Assembly: GCF_016595435.1 (NCBI RefSeq)
Contig: NZ_JAENIJ010000011.1
Span: forward strand, 49,399 to 113,398
DNA from: Luteolibacter pohnpeiensis
Lineage (GTDB): Bacteria; Verrucomicrobiota; Verrucomicrobiia; Verrucomicrobiales; Akkermansiaceae
DNA length: 64,000 bases
Reading direction: 5' to 3'
Shown here: piece by piece, positions 1-9,020 of the stretch
How positions within the stretch are numbered: position 1 is the stretch's first letter
Layout of the letters: the number at the start of each line of letters is the position of its first letter
The notes under the pieces: generated by a model
Told to the model about the DNA's origin: nothing
The model's database searches: none
The model's input: only the letters and a program-made list of their open reading frames with translations
Translations under genes and position numbers: made by a program

Positions 1-779
1 AACGCCAAAACCATCAACGCGAATGGCGCGCCGACCTGATGATTGGCCAAGCGATCAAGCCACTCCGCGCCAGGAGCGATGCCCGTATTGAAAAGTGCCG
101 TGATCGTCACGCCAACCGTGAAATACACGGCGACATCGATGAAATCCTTCATCGCAGATCGGAATGCCGCCACAATTCGCCTCTCGGATCGGTCACCGTG
201 ATCATGGTCGTCGGAGCAACTGCTGCCGCACCCGCACGCATGGCTATCTTCGTGATCATGGTCACAGCAGGCCGCCTCCGTGCATGTGTCCTCTTCGACT
301 TGATCCACCAAGCCTGGCCGGAGAATCGAGCGCATCGAAAACCGGGAAATGATCAGACCGATCAAAACCGCGACACCATACCCAATCAGCAAGCGCGATC
401 CAACGATGAGAAGTGCATTCTGTCCCTCAAATGCCTTCCATGTACTGAGGGCCGTGATCGGATTCACGATTGGCGCAGCCAGCATGTAAGTCAGTCCACA
501 CGAAACCGGCAGGCCTTTTTTGACCAGTCGCCGAATCACAGGAACGACCGCGCACTCACAAACTGGAAAAACGATCCCTAACAACCCGGACACGAGAATC
601 GCCAACACCCGGTTTTTCGGCAGAAAGCGATCCATCGTTCCGGCCGGCAAGTAAACATCGATCACGCCACTGATCAGCGTGCCCAACAAAATGAACGGCG
701 CTCCTTCGAAAAGGATGCTCAAAAACGCCAAAGCGAAATTCTGCTGCGAGTCTGGCGACATCCGGTCCAAGAAAGCCAT
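1..779 (-). CDS. YcgR/YraQ-type (ArsP_1 family) permease, 3' part cut by window edge
   Basis: The minus-strand reading frame is open from the ATG at 779 to the window edge, about 259 codons, so the C-terminal part is missing. It is a polytopic membrane protein. The segment with PVCECAVVPVIRRL followed by LAAPIVNPITALST matches the Cys-containing signature of the UPF0718/PF03773 permeases (B. subtilis YcgR and YraQ are named relatives). A central cytoplasmic-looking loop at about 255-310 on the plus strand is rich in Cys, His and Asp (CCDHDHEDSHACGCGSSC, then DDHDHGD), the composition of a divalent or soft metal-binding loop. Relatives are thought to move metals or metalloids, so metal efflux is plausible but inferred. 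An in-frame ATG at 857 would add 26 Arg-rich residues; 779 was chosen because it places the first membrane helix at the usual distance from the N-terminus. Confidence 0.8.
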   Translation of the reverse strand, partial: MAFLDRMSPDSQQNFALAFLSILFEGAPFILLGTLISGVIDVYLPAGTMDRFLPKNRVLAILVSGLLGIVFPVCECAVVPVIRRLVKKGLPVSCGLTYMLAAPIVNPITALSTWKAFEGQNALLIVGSRLLIGYGVAVLIGLIISRFSMRSILRPGLVDQVEEDTCTEAACCDHDHEDSHACGCGSSCSDDHDHGDRSERRIVAAFRSAMKDFIDVAVYFTVGVTITALFNTGIAPGAEWLDRLANHQVGAPFALMVLA

Positions 780-904
780 CCAAGCCCGATCTGTCAATCG
801 GTGGCCCAAACTCGGCTCGCTTCTCAGATTTCGAAAAGAGCCGACGTTTTCAAACATGCAGACTTCAAGCGGTGAAGCTCAAGCGTTCGAGACGCGGTTG
901 ATTC

Positions 905-1655
905 CAACAAACAGATAGTTAATCAAACCTCTATTTTTGATCAAATCCCTAGTGAATAGGCATTAAAAGCTCATTAAGACGTTAATCATTACTGATTCAA
1001 TCGATTCTTTTTACGGGAAATATGGTTTTCTCGATGCATTCCATCGCAAATTAAAATGATCCAGAACTCATAAATCAGTTTTATCATCTACAACACCAAT
1101 CCAAATAATTATTTTTGATAAATTCATGAGCATTAACTGCAAAAACGGCACATTAATGCCTATTCCACACCTGGATTATCCAACAATTGATGAAATATTA
1201 ACCAAGATTAATGTCGAATAGCGGCAGGAACTGGTTCTCTGCGATAATCGCCTATTTTGGCAACCCGATTTTGGCCATGGATTTTGTAATGGCTTCGGCA
1301 CACGATTACGAAATCCTTCAACTCTCTAACGTTTAGTTATATAGGAAATCATCAAGCACAGAAAACATACGCTCCGCATGATCAATCTGCGCTAATTCAT
1401 CAGCTATTTCAGGCGATGTTTATACAATTATCTAGTTTTTCTGCATAACCAAACACATCAAGTTAAAAAAAATTTACACCCTCCATCCGAAAAAATAAAT
1501 ATCCATGATTCACTGAATTTACACGACTTACCCATTAACAAAAATACATCCATAGGCACTTTAGGCAGAGATAATCTGCGCATGATTGATTACCGACCTT
1601 CAATTAAATTTGACCCGCTCACGCAATAAATCACTATCAGACACCGAACAGCATT
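905..1655. other. AT-rich intergenic stretch without a gene
   Basis: About 750 bases, clearly richer in A and T than the flanking genes and with no convincing coding frame on either strand. It holds an exact 13-base inverted repeat (arms 954-966 and 1153-1165), a small hairpin-like GCAGA/TCTGC pair near 1565-1580, and many TTAATCA/CATTAA words. It separates the divergent permease and the 1138-residue secreted protein, so it must contain both promoters. No sigma-70 consensus could be fixed with confidence. Confidence 0.6.
954..1165. repeat. Perfect 13-bp inverted repeat with a 186-base spacer
   Basis: GAATAGGCATTAA at 954-966 is the exact reverse complement of TTAATGCCTATTC at 1153-1165. The match stops at both ends (953/1166 and 967/1152 do not pair). 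Arms this far apart are unlikely to act as a simple terminator. They could be paired binding sites for one regulator or old element ends. Confidence 0.6.
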
Positions 1656-4600
1656 ATGAAGATAAAACCGTCCTCCTTATTGCGTGGCAGATTCTTCGCA
1701 CCTAGCGTTGCCGCCACTGTCTTAAGCACCTTATTGTTATCCTCCGCCGCCCAAGCGAGGGAAGCCGCCTATAAAATCTATCGTTGGACTCCAACTGCCG
1801 TAAACACCACCTCATCGACGGCAGTTCAATTATCCGAGTTCAATTTTTCCTATAAGGGACAGCCGCTCAATATGAATGGCAATCTCCCTGTCGGGGACGC
1901 GGTCAACGTGACCGTCACCGATGGTTCGGAACGGACCACCGGAGAATGGCCGGGCAATCTGGTGGATGATAATACCAAAACCAAGTGGTACAGCTCCACG
2001 CTGGCCCCTCTCGTTTTCACTTTCGACGAAGCGACACCGATCGATTCCTACAATTTTGCCACCGCCAATGACTATGATTCCCGGACTCCTACGGCATGGA
2101 AATTGGAAGGCAGTAACGACGGCATCCTTTTCGAAACCTTGGACTCCCGCAGCAGCTATGCCGCCTTGTCGAAATACGCTTATTTCACCTGGCAAAATGG
2201 GTTCGCTCTAACCAGCCCAACGACCCTTCCTGCAATCCAATCGATTTCCGCGACGACGCCTACGACCATCGCCAGCGGCGGGTCCGTCACGCTCTCCTAC
2301 ACGATCACTTCGTCTACCGCCCTCACCAGTGTTGTCCTGAATCCCGGCAATATCTCATTGGGAACGGATCTGAGCAGTGCTTACACCGTCAAACCAACGG
2401 AGACCACCACCTACACTTTGACCGCGACGAATGCCTCGGGCTGGGTGAGTCAGAATGTCGAAGTTCGCGTCACCCCGACGAAAACCCAGCAATACCGCTA
2501 TGTTAGGTTCACCCCACTCGCATTCCGTGGCGTGGTTCCAAACTCGGTCCAAATTGGTGAGTTCGAGTTCTTCATGGACGGGACACAAGTCCCCGTCGCC
2601 TCAATTGAAAACCGCGGCGGTCGTTTCTCCAATTCTGGCCCGTTGGTCCACCTGACCGACGGCGATGTTTACACCAAATGGTTGGATTTCAACCGTGGTG
2701 GCATCATCTTCGACTTCGGCTCCAGTGTGCAGTTCAACAGCTACCAGATGACCACGGCAAACGACGAACAGAGTCGTGACCCTGTCGAATGGTTGATGGA
2801 GGGAAGTGATGATTACAACACATGGGTCATCATCGATCACCTTGGTCAAAATGCGTATTATCCGTACCCATACGAACGGACCACTGAAGACGGTTCCATC
2901 ACAACGACCGGAAAAATCCCGTTCCCGACCTTGCCGACACCGCTCGTTTGGTCCGGAACCACCTCAAATTCCGAATGGAACGGCACCAATACCAATTTCA
3001 GCGGCACCACCTTCGCCGATGGAGATTCGGTCTTGTTCGATGACACCGCGCAGTCCGGTGATGTGAATGTCACCTCCGTCGTCACCCCCGGTCAGTTGAT
3101 CTTCAACAATAGCACCTTGGATTACACCCTCGGTGGAACCGGTGTTATCTCGGGCTCTGCGGACCTGACCAAATCCGGCACCGGCACCCTTACCATCGAT
3201 TCACCCAACTATCTGGATGGCGTGGTTACAATCGAAGGCGGCACTTTGGTGACCAACGTAGCCGGTGCATTCGGTCGAGCAGACTACAACCGTCCGCTGA
3301 TGCTGGATAACGCCACTCTGGAAGTGAACGCACCTGTTGAAGAAGTCGATGGCGTGACCACAGTGGTTCCGGTTTACAACCACAAGCCGTTGTTGATGTC
3401 GAACAGCACGATTGACGTTGCTTCAAATGTCGACTTCACCCACTCAGGCAAATTCCATTGGGACCAAACCATTACCAAGACGGGTGCGGGAACCCTGAAG
3501 CTCTACGGCTATCAGGACTCCAGCGCGACGACGGACAACAACAAGCTCGTGGTTGAAGAAGGTGCCGTTGAATTTGGTGACTACCACTTCAACACCTTCT
3601 CCATTGCGAATAGCTACTACATCGACGTCATGCCAGGCGCCCGCATCACCGGAACCAAGGCCAACGCCTTCGGTGGTAACTACATCAACGGCTATTCAAC
3701 CATCGGCCAGATCCGCCTGGATGAAACGGCGATCATGTCGATTGCTTCCACTCAATATCTGACCACCGGAGTTCTCGATGTGGACGGTGTCACACAAGGA
3801 CGCCTGCTCCTCAAGGGCGCTTACCTGAGCGGTGCAGGCCAATTGGTCGACAACCGGAATGACTCGACTTACCTCGACGGCTCGAACGCTTCCCGAAGTG
3901 TCATCAGCACCGAGGCGAGCTCGCTTTCCTCCAAAATCAACTGCGCCAGCCTGTATGCTTATCGCCAACACTGGATCTTTGACGTGGTGGAAGGTGAAGC
4001 CATCGAGGACCTCCTCGTGGACAGTACCATTATCGGTAGCTACGGCATCGTGAAGCAAGGCGGCGGTAACATGGTGCTTCTCCAAGACAGCACTTACTCC
4101 GGGATCAAGGCAACTTACATGTCCGCCTATGACACGGATTCCAGTAACCCGTCGCAGAAAGCATTCGACTACAGCTATGGAACAGTTGTGGAAGACGGCC
4201 GCCTGACCCTCATCAACCCGATGAGCACCACCACGGGCAGTGCCACCGGCGCTTCCGCGGTCTTGGTTGAGGAAGCTGGCATCCTTTCCGGAACCGGCTC
4301 CGCCCTTGGCGACGTCACCATCGACGGCACCGTCGATCCCGGCGACCTCGGATACGAGCTTCCAATCGCCAATCTGATCCTCGGCAACACGACGTTGAAC
4401 GGCTCCTACAAATGGGAAGTCAACGGAGCATCCGTGGATACAGTGAATGGCGAAACCGGCACCGACCTTCTCGTGGTTCAAGGCAACCTGACCCTCGGTA
4501 GCGGCGCAGCACTCCAAGTTGCCCCGACCGGCAGTGGTTTCACCTCCTCCAGCTATGTGATTGCCACCTACACCGGCACCCGCACGGGAACGTTTGCTTC

Positions 4601-5072
4601 GGTGACTCCAGGTTATGAAGTGGTCTACAACGACACCGAAAAACAAATCGAAGTCCAAGCCACCGATGGCACCGGACTTACCGGATACGAAACCTTCATC
4701 GCAGGCACCAGCCTCACCGGTGACGATGCAGCTGAAGATGCGGACCCAGATGGCGACGGCATTGTGAACCTGTTGGAATTCATCTTCGCTTCCGATCCTG
4801 AAACTTCGGGAACCAGCGAGGCTCCAACTGCGGAAACCAACGAAGCTGGAGACCTGGTCTTCTCCTTCCGCCGTGCTTCCACTGCCGCTTACCTCAACCC
4901 AGAAGTCGAATACAGCACCACGCTGGATGGCGACTGGACTGCAGCCAGCATCGCAGAGACAACGGTCGAAACAGACGGCTTCGCATCTGGAGTCGACAAA
5001 GTCACCGTGACGCTTCCGGCTTCGCTCGCAATTGATGGCAAGCTCTTCGCTCGCCTCAAAGCCAGCAACTAA
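1656..5072 (+). CDS. Large secreted protein with two discoidin-like domains and autotransporter-type beta-strand repeats
   Basis: 1138 residues. It starts with an export signal (positive n-region, hydrophobic core, cleavage likely after SSAAQA near residue 34). Two F5/8-type C (discoidin-like) regions follow at about 36-165 and 275-400; both contain the phrase WxxEGSxD and a YNFATANDxxSRxP or YQMTTANDEQSRDP element. An Ig-like stretch lies between them (about 190-272). From about 430 the protein becomes Gly/Thr/Asn-rich, with LTKSGTGTLTI and EGGTLV units typical of autotransporter-associated beta-strand (PATR) repeats, likely a long beta-solenoid. The end holds an Asp-rich DPDGDGIVNLLEF unit (about 1030) and a short beta-domain ending LFARLKASN. 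There is no outer-membrane barrel and no PEP-CTERM tail. It is probably a cell-surface or secreted carbohydrate-binding or adhesion protein; the substrate is unknown. Confidence 0.8.
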   Translation: MKIKPSSLLRGRFFAPSVAATVLSTLLLSSAAQAREAAYKIYRWTPTAVNTTSSTAVQLSEFNFSYKGQPLNMNGNLPVGDAVNVTVTDGSERTTGEWPGNLVDDNTKTKWYSSTLAPLVFTFDEATPIDSYNFATANDYDSRTPTAWKLEGSNDGILFETLDSRSSYAALSKYAYFTWQNGFALTSPTTLPAIQSISATTPTTIASGGSVTLSYTITSSTALTSVVLNPGNISLGTDLSSAYTVKPTETTTYTLTATNASGWVSQNVEVRVTPTKTQQYRYVRFTPLAFRGVVPNSVQIGEFEFFMDGTQVPVASIENRGGRFSNSGPLVHLTDGDVYTKWLDFNRGGIIFDFGSSVQFNSYQMTTANDEQSRDPVEWLMEGSDDYNTWVIIDHLGQNAYYPYPYERTTEDGSITTTGKIPFPTLPTPLVWSGTTSNSEWNGTNTNFSGTTFADGDSVLFDDTAQSGDVNVTSVVTPGQLIFNNSTLDYTLGGTGVISGSADLTKSGTGTLTIDSPNYLDGVVTIEGGTLVTNVAGAFGRADYNRPLMLDNATLEVNAPVEEVDGVTTVVPVYNHKPLLMSNSTIDVASNVDFTHSGKFHWDQTITKTGAGTLKLYGYQDSSATTDNNKLVVEEGAVEFGDYHFNTFSIANSYYIDVMPGARITGTKANAFGGNYINGYSTIGQIRLDETAIMSIASTQYLTTGVLDVDGVTQGRLLLKGAYLSGAGQLVDNRNDSTYLDGSNASRSVISTEASSLSSKINCASLYAYRQHWIFDVVEGEAIEDLLVDSTIIGSYGIVKQGGGNMVLLQDSTYSGIKATYMSAYDTDSSNPSQKAFDYSYGTVVEDGRLTLINPMSTTTGSATGASAVLVEEAGILSGTGSALGDVTIDGTVDPGDLGYELPIANLILGNTTLNGSYKWEVNGASVDTVNGETGTDLLVVQGNLTLGSGAALQVAPTGSGFTSSSYVIATYTGTRTGTFASVTPGYEVVYNDTEKQIEVQATDGTGLTGYETFIAGTSLTGDDAAEDADPDGDGIVNLLEFIFASDPETSGTSEAPTAETNEAGDLVFSFRRASTAAYLNPEVEYSTTLDGDWTAASIAETTVETDGFASGVDKVTVTLPASLAIDGKLFARLKASN

Positions 5073-5090
5073 TCCCCAGCCCAAAAACCC

Positions 5091-5124
5091 CCGCCGTCGG
5101 CTCCGTGCCGGCGGCGGTTTTTTT
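5091..5124 (+). terminator. Rho-independent terminator between convergent genes
   Basis: CCGCCGTCGG (5091-5100) pairs over 10 positions, one a G-T wobble, with CCGGCGGCGG (5108-5117) around a 7-base loop, followed by seven T (5118-5124). It lies 19 bases after the stop of the 1138-residue protein. An A5 run just upstream gives only weak activity for the opposite gene. Confidence 0.92.
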
Positions 5125-5133
5125 GTGCCGAGA

Positions 5134-6549
5134 TCAAACCGGTAGCTCGAAACCCGCGCGGTAATCCTCCTTCAACAAGGAATTCGGAACCTCCGCGCCT
5201 TCACCGACAAACTTCTCCGCTGCTGGGTCGACCTTCAAATGCCGACCCACCAAAATCGGTTCGGCGACCGTATCGATCCCATTCGCCTCGAGATGGAGAA
5301 TCATGCGATTATAGGCATCTTCCGCAGCCGCCGTTTGATAAGGATTCGCTTCACCCGGTGAACCGGTGCGCCACGAAATGTTGCCGATGTGTGCCAACGC
5401 CGACGACAAGTGCCCCGACTCAACGCCGCGGAAGCTGACAATTTTTCCGCCGTGGACCGAATCGATGAAATTCTGCATGTGGGATTTCCCCCCTTTGAAT
5501 TCGCGAACTTTTTTGCCCTCTCGATCGTATGCGGCACAGCTGGGACCATGCCCGCCGGATAGCCAACCGCCTTCGCACTCAATGACGTTGCCAATGTCCT
5601 GCCCCTTGTAGCGGTCCATGCCTTTGCTGAAATCCATTCCTTCCTTCGGCAAGCCACGCACCTCAAACAGGATCGGCACCGGCTTGTAATCGAACCAAAC
5701 CATCTGCGTGTTCGCCCAATCGCCGTCATCATGAACGCCAAACCGTCCGCCCACGGAAAGCACCCCCTCCGGCAAAACCGGATCGCCGGCAAACCAGCGA
5801 CAAACATCCAGCTGATGCGGCCCCTGATTGCCTAAATCACCGTTCCCGTAAGGAAACTGCCAGTGCCAGTCATAGTGAAACTGGCGGCGTCTCACCGGCA
5901 GCATTTCACGGGGGCCAGACCACAGGTCATAATTCACACTCTTCGGTGGCGCGACAGGAGCCGGAACTTTGCCGATGCTTTTCCGGGGTTTGTAGCAGAA
6001 CCCGCGAGCAAGGGTCATTTTGCCAAGCTCTCCGGATTGAATCCATGCCACCGCTTCTTCCCAAGCGGTTTCAGAGCGGCGCTGAAAGCCGTGTTGAACG
6101 ATCACTCCGAATTTTTTCGCGATATTCGTCAACTGACGCCCCTCCCACACATTGTGGGAAATTGGCTTTTCCACATAGACGTGTTTGCCATTCGCAGCCG
6201 CAGTGGCGGCAATCAGAGCATGCAGATGATTCGGCGTCGCGATCACCACGGCATCGATCTCCGGTGATTCGCAGAGCTTCCGGAAATCTTCAAATTTCGT
6301 TACCTTGAGGTTCTTTTTGTCCAAGTCGGAAGCCATTCCGTCCAGCACGTCGGCATCAACGTCGCACAGCGCAACCAGCCTCGCTCCTTTGCAATTGAGC
6401 ACCTCGCGCAGGAGATCCTTCCCCCGGCTATGAAATCCGATGACGGCCATGCGGAGCTCATCATTTGCGCCAGCAGCACGGGCAAAGGTGGGCAATAAGG
6501 ACCAGGTTCCGGCCAGGGCTGATGCCGTGAGGAAATTTCTTCGATTCAT
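5134..6549 (-). CDS. Gfo/Idh/MocA family oxidoreductase with Tat signal
   Basis: 471 residues. The N-terminus MNRRNFLTASALAG is a twin-arginine signal, with cleavage expected near residue 26, so the protein probably works outside the cytoplasmic membrane with its NAD(P) bound before export. The dinucleotide fold begins at AVIGFHSRG (about 35-43), continues through LVALCDVD, and carries the family EKP motif (about 127-129). Members reduce or oxidise sugars, inositols or sugar derivatives; the substrate cannot be read from sequence. Many exported relatives occur in Verrucomicrobiota and Planctomycetota beside glycan-degrading genes. It lies 15 bases downstream of the PmoA-like gene, so the two probably form one operon. 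Confidence 0.9.
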   Translation of the reverse strand: MNRRNFLTASALAGTWSLLPTFARAAGANDELRMAVIGFHSRGKDLLREVLNCKGARLVALCDVDADVLDGMASDLDKKNLKVTKFEDFRKLCESPEIDAVVIATPNHLHALIAATAAANGKHVYVEKPISHNVWEGRQLTNIAKKFGVIVQHGFQRRSETAWEEAVAWIQSGELGKMTLARGFCYKPRKSIGKVPAPVAPPKSVNYDLWSGPREMLPVRRRQFHYDWHWQFPYGNGDLGNQGPHQLDVCRWFAGDPVLPEGVLSVGGRFGVHDDGDWANTQMVWFDYKPVPILFEVRGLPKEGMDFSKGMDRYKGQDIGNVIECEGGWLSGGHGPSCAAYDREGKKVREFKGGKSHMQNFIDSVHGGKIVSFRGVESGHLSSALAHIGNISWRTGSPGEANPYQTAAAEDAYNRMILHLEANGIDTVAEPILVGRHLKVDPAAEKFVGEGAEVPNSLLKEDYRAGFELPV

Positions 6550-6564
6550 GAGGTTGCGATGGGT

Positions 6565-7500
6565 TTAGAATTTTGAAAAAAGGGTCCAAACAGCTGGCAA
6601 ATCTGCGGATTGGAGGTCGCCATGATGGATGAACACCAGAAAACGGAACTTGAGGCTTTTCCCCTGCTTCAGGGTGTAATTCCCCACGGTCTTGTCGGGA
6701 TTTCCCTCGAAGTCGTGCTTTCCAAATGGATTCGCCGCAAACAATCCGTAATCCCGGGCATGCCACCATGTCGGATGCCGAAGATTTGAGGGATGGTCAA
6801 ACATAGCAATGACCGCCGGCTCGCCGCGCTCGTCCGGTCCGTATGCAGCCACCCAGTTTGCGCGTTTTCCCCACGCCTTTCCGTCCTCAATGCCCTCGCT
6901 GTTGATAATATGGGATTTCGCCAGTGGGCCGTTTAATCGGAGCGACCGATCCACCCGAAGTCCAAGCATTCCCTCCTTGGTATCGCCAAAAACAACATCC
7001 CCGTCCGCGGCGGTGAGCTCTGAATCGATCTGCAAAGCAAAGGTATCCTCTCCGATTTTCCAAAACCGGTGATCGCGCTTTTCTTTCAGCTGGGTTTTCC
7101 CACCCGCTTGCCATGCCAGCTCCACCGAGCAGTAGGCCGCGCCTTGTTCATCAACGCCTTGCGCAATGAACTTCTGATGAACGATTTGCGCTCCCTTACC
7201 ATCTTCAAACGCCCAAAAATCGTAGCCATTCACCGAACCGTGCGACAACCAGAGCGACCGGTGATGCGGGTGATCATGCTCCTCGCCTTCCACTCCTGGA
7301 TCGGTCGGCCAATGGCGGGTGACATTGGCCCCGGAGGGCGAAAGCAGCGGGTAAAGGTAAGGAACTTTCCAATCGGTCCGGTAAGCGGTGAGCAAGCTGC
7401 CATCGTCAAAAATCTTCAGTGTTCCCTCTGATTTCTCCACCTTGAGCTCCGCACCAGCGAATCCCGAGGCCAATCCCCACAGCAAAATCATCCATTTCAT
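6565..7500 (-). CDS. PmoA-like (DUF6807/PF14100) exported protein
   Basis: 311 residues with a short signal peptide (MKWMILLWGLASGFAGA). The HDHPHHRSLWLSHGSVNGYDFW stretch (quoted here only to mark the His cluster, about residues 74-95) is the hallmark of proteins annotated as PmoA-like in Verrucomicrobiota and Planctomycetota. Despite that name there is no membrane methane mono-oxygenase architecture; it looks like a soluble beta-sandwich protein. Function is unknown. Co-location with Gfo/Idh/MocA oxidoreductases is common in these phyla and is seen here, which suggests a shared role in carbohydrate catabolism. Confidence 0.82.
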   Translation of the reverse strand: MKWMILLWGLASGFAGAELKVEKSEGTLKIFDDGSLLTAYRTDWKVPYLYPLLSPSGANVTRHWPTDPGVEGEEHDHPHHRSLWLSHGSVNGYDFWAFEDGKGAQIVHQKFIAQGVDEQGAAYCSVELAWQAGGKTQLKEKRDHRFWKIGEDTFALQIDSELTAADGDVVFGDTKEGMLGLRVDRSLRLNGPLAKSHIINSEGIEDGKAWGKRANWVAAYGPDERGEPAVIAMFDHPSNLRHPTWWHARDYGLFAANPFGKHDFEGNPDKTVGNYTLKQGKSLKFRFLVFIHHGDLQSADLPAVWTLFSKF

Positions 7501-7588
7501 TCACATTCAAACGGTCACCAATCGGAATTCCTGTCCATTTTTTCGATTTTAGGAATAAGCTCGCGCCCAACTGCTCCCAAAGAAACGG

Positions 7589-8134
7589 ATGAGTGAATTC
7601 GCAGATCTAGTTGATGCTTATTACCAAGCGTTGTTCCGATTCGGAATCTCGCTCACGCGCGATTCGGATCGTGCGGCAGATCTGGTGCAGGAAACCTTCT
7701 GCATCTGGGCTGAAAAAGGCGATCAATTGCGGGATCGCTCCAAGGCCAAAACCTGGCTCTTTACCACGCTCCATCGCGAATTCCTCAGCCAGAGACGGCG
7801 TGCCGCGAAATTCTCCGACGAAGAATTGGACGAAAACGCCACGGCCAGCATCGCCGCCCCGGAGGACGATGCCGAACGCCAAATGGACGGTCAGCGCGCC
7901 CTGGATATTTTGAGCTCACTCGAAGAAACCTACCGCGCTCCGCTCGCCCTCTTTTACCTCCAACAGCATAGTTATAAAGAAATTGCAGCGATTCTCGATG
8001 TGCCGATTGGCACGGTCATGTCGCGGCTATCCAGGGGCAAGGAAATGCTCCGCAAGCAAATGACGGCGGAGCCATCCAGTGCTCCTAAAAATATCCTACA
8101 ACTCGAACCGGAGGCACTGAAACGACGTGGATAG
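7589..8134 (+). CDS. ECF-type RNA polymerase sigma factor
   Basis: 181 residues. Region 2 (about 8-75) holds DRAADLVQETFCIWAEK and KTWLFTTLHREFLSQRRR. Region 4 (about 110-165) holds YRAPLALFYLQQHSYKEIAAIL and PIGTVMSRLSRGKEML, the usual helix-turn-helix. No region 3, as expected for the ECF group. The next gene overlaps its stop and encodes a single-helix membrane protein, so this is a sigma/anti-sigma pair. It is divergent from the PmoA-like/oxidoreductase operon, which makes that operon one possible target (inference only). Confidence 0.93.
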   Translation: MSEFADLVDAYYQALFRFGISLTRDSDRAADLVQETFCIWAEKGDQLRDRSKAKTWLFTTLHREFLSQRRRAAKFSDEELDENATASIAAPEDDAERQMDGQRALDILSSLEETYRAPLALFYLQQHSYKEIAAILDVPIGTVMSRLSRGKEMLRKQMTAEPSSAPKNILQLEPEALKRRG

Positions 8135-9014
8135 AGAACAGGCGAAATTCATTCTCCGCAGCTTCCGCCCAGATGGCGCGGATGTGGCTGACGAAGATTT
8201 TGTAGAAGCGCTCCAATTCGCAAACGAAGATCGTGAGCTTGGCGATTGGTTCGCCAAGGAACGCGCTTTTGACAGCATGTTTGCGGAAGCGATGACCCAA
8301 ATCCAGATCCCGGACTCATTGCGGCAAGAAGTGCTTTCCGGCTTGGCCATGCATCCGGGAGATTTGCCACACCCGGAAGATCATTTCGATTCGGGAATGA
8401 TCGGCTCCTTCGCATTTGTCCAACCACCACGCTCACTCCGCTCGGAAATTCTTGCCTCGATGGAACGCACCAACGCGGCGGTTACTCCTAAAAAATCATT
8501 TTGGCAACGCGCAACGCTGCCATTCGCAGCCGCGGCAGGCATCGCGCTCGCTTTCCTCCTCACCAGTCCCTCGAAACCCGGCATCATCGTTGCGGAAACG
8601 ACCGTCCCGGTGGAAGTGGTCCAATCGAGCTTCATTCACACGTTCGAATCACCGCAATTCAGCATCGAAGATCCTCCAGAGCAGGCCAGCCAGCTGATCG
8701 CGCACTTGCAGGATATGAAATTGCCAAGCCCTCATCATTTCCCCAAGGGCCTGCAGGAAATCAATCGCGCATCCTGCAGAGAACTGGAAATCAATGGAAA
8801 ACGAGGTTCTCTCGTGTGCTTCAGGCGCCTTGACGGCAGCAAAGTCCACTTGGTGATTTTCCGTCGCAAGGACGTTTGCGGGGAGCTACCGGGCCGGGAT
8901 CATCCGGAAATTTCCCAACAAGGAACATGGGCGGTCGCCCGCTGGCTGGATGAAAAGCAAGTCTATGTCCTGATCGGCTCCACCAGCGTCGAGCATCTGA
9001 AGGAACTGTTCTGA
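8127..9014 (+). CDS. Putative membrane-bound anti-sigma factor
   Basis: 295 residues starting at a GTG (8127) that overlaps the sigma stop by 8 bases. The cytoplasmic N-terminal part (1-128) is acidic and helical and contains two similar units around SLRQEVLSGLAM and SLRSEILASMER. One transmembrane helix lies at about 130-146. The outer domain (about 150-295) ends in a compact domain with CFRRLDGSKVHLVIFRRKD. The layout of cytoplasmic sigma-binding part, one helix and outer sensor fits an anti-sigma factor. No zinc-binding HxxxCxxC motif was seen, so it is not a ZAS-type protein. The inducing signal is unknown. Confidence 0.75.
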   Translation: MDREQAKFILRSFRPDGADVADEDFVEALQFANEDRELGDWFAKERAFDSMFAEAMTQIQIPDSLRQEVLSGLAMHPGDLPHPEDHFDSGMIGSFAFVQPPRSLRSEILASMERTNAAVTPKKSFWQRATLPFAAAAGIALAFLLTSPSKPGIIVAETTVPVEVVQSSFIHTFESPQFSIEDPPEQASQLIAHLQDMKLPSPHHFPKGLQEINRASCRELEINGKRGSLVCFRRLDGSKVHLVIFRRKDVCGELPGRDHPEISQQGTWAVARWLDEKQVYVLIGSTSVEHLKELF

Positions 9015-9020
9015 GCCGGA

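Noticed and set aside
39..581. 180-codon plus-strand open frame at the left edge
   Set aside because: Antisense to the permease; low-complexity Arg-rich product and no family likeness, whereas the minus strand encodes clear membrane-protein motifs.
3696..5084. 462-codon minus-strand open frame inside the secreted beta-strand-repeat gene
   Set aside because: Shadow of the plus-strand gene caused by its codon bias; product is Gly/Val/Asp-rich without motifs.
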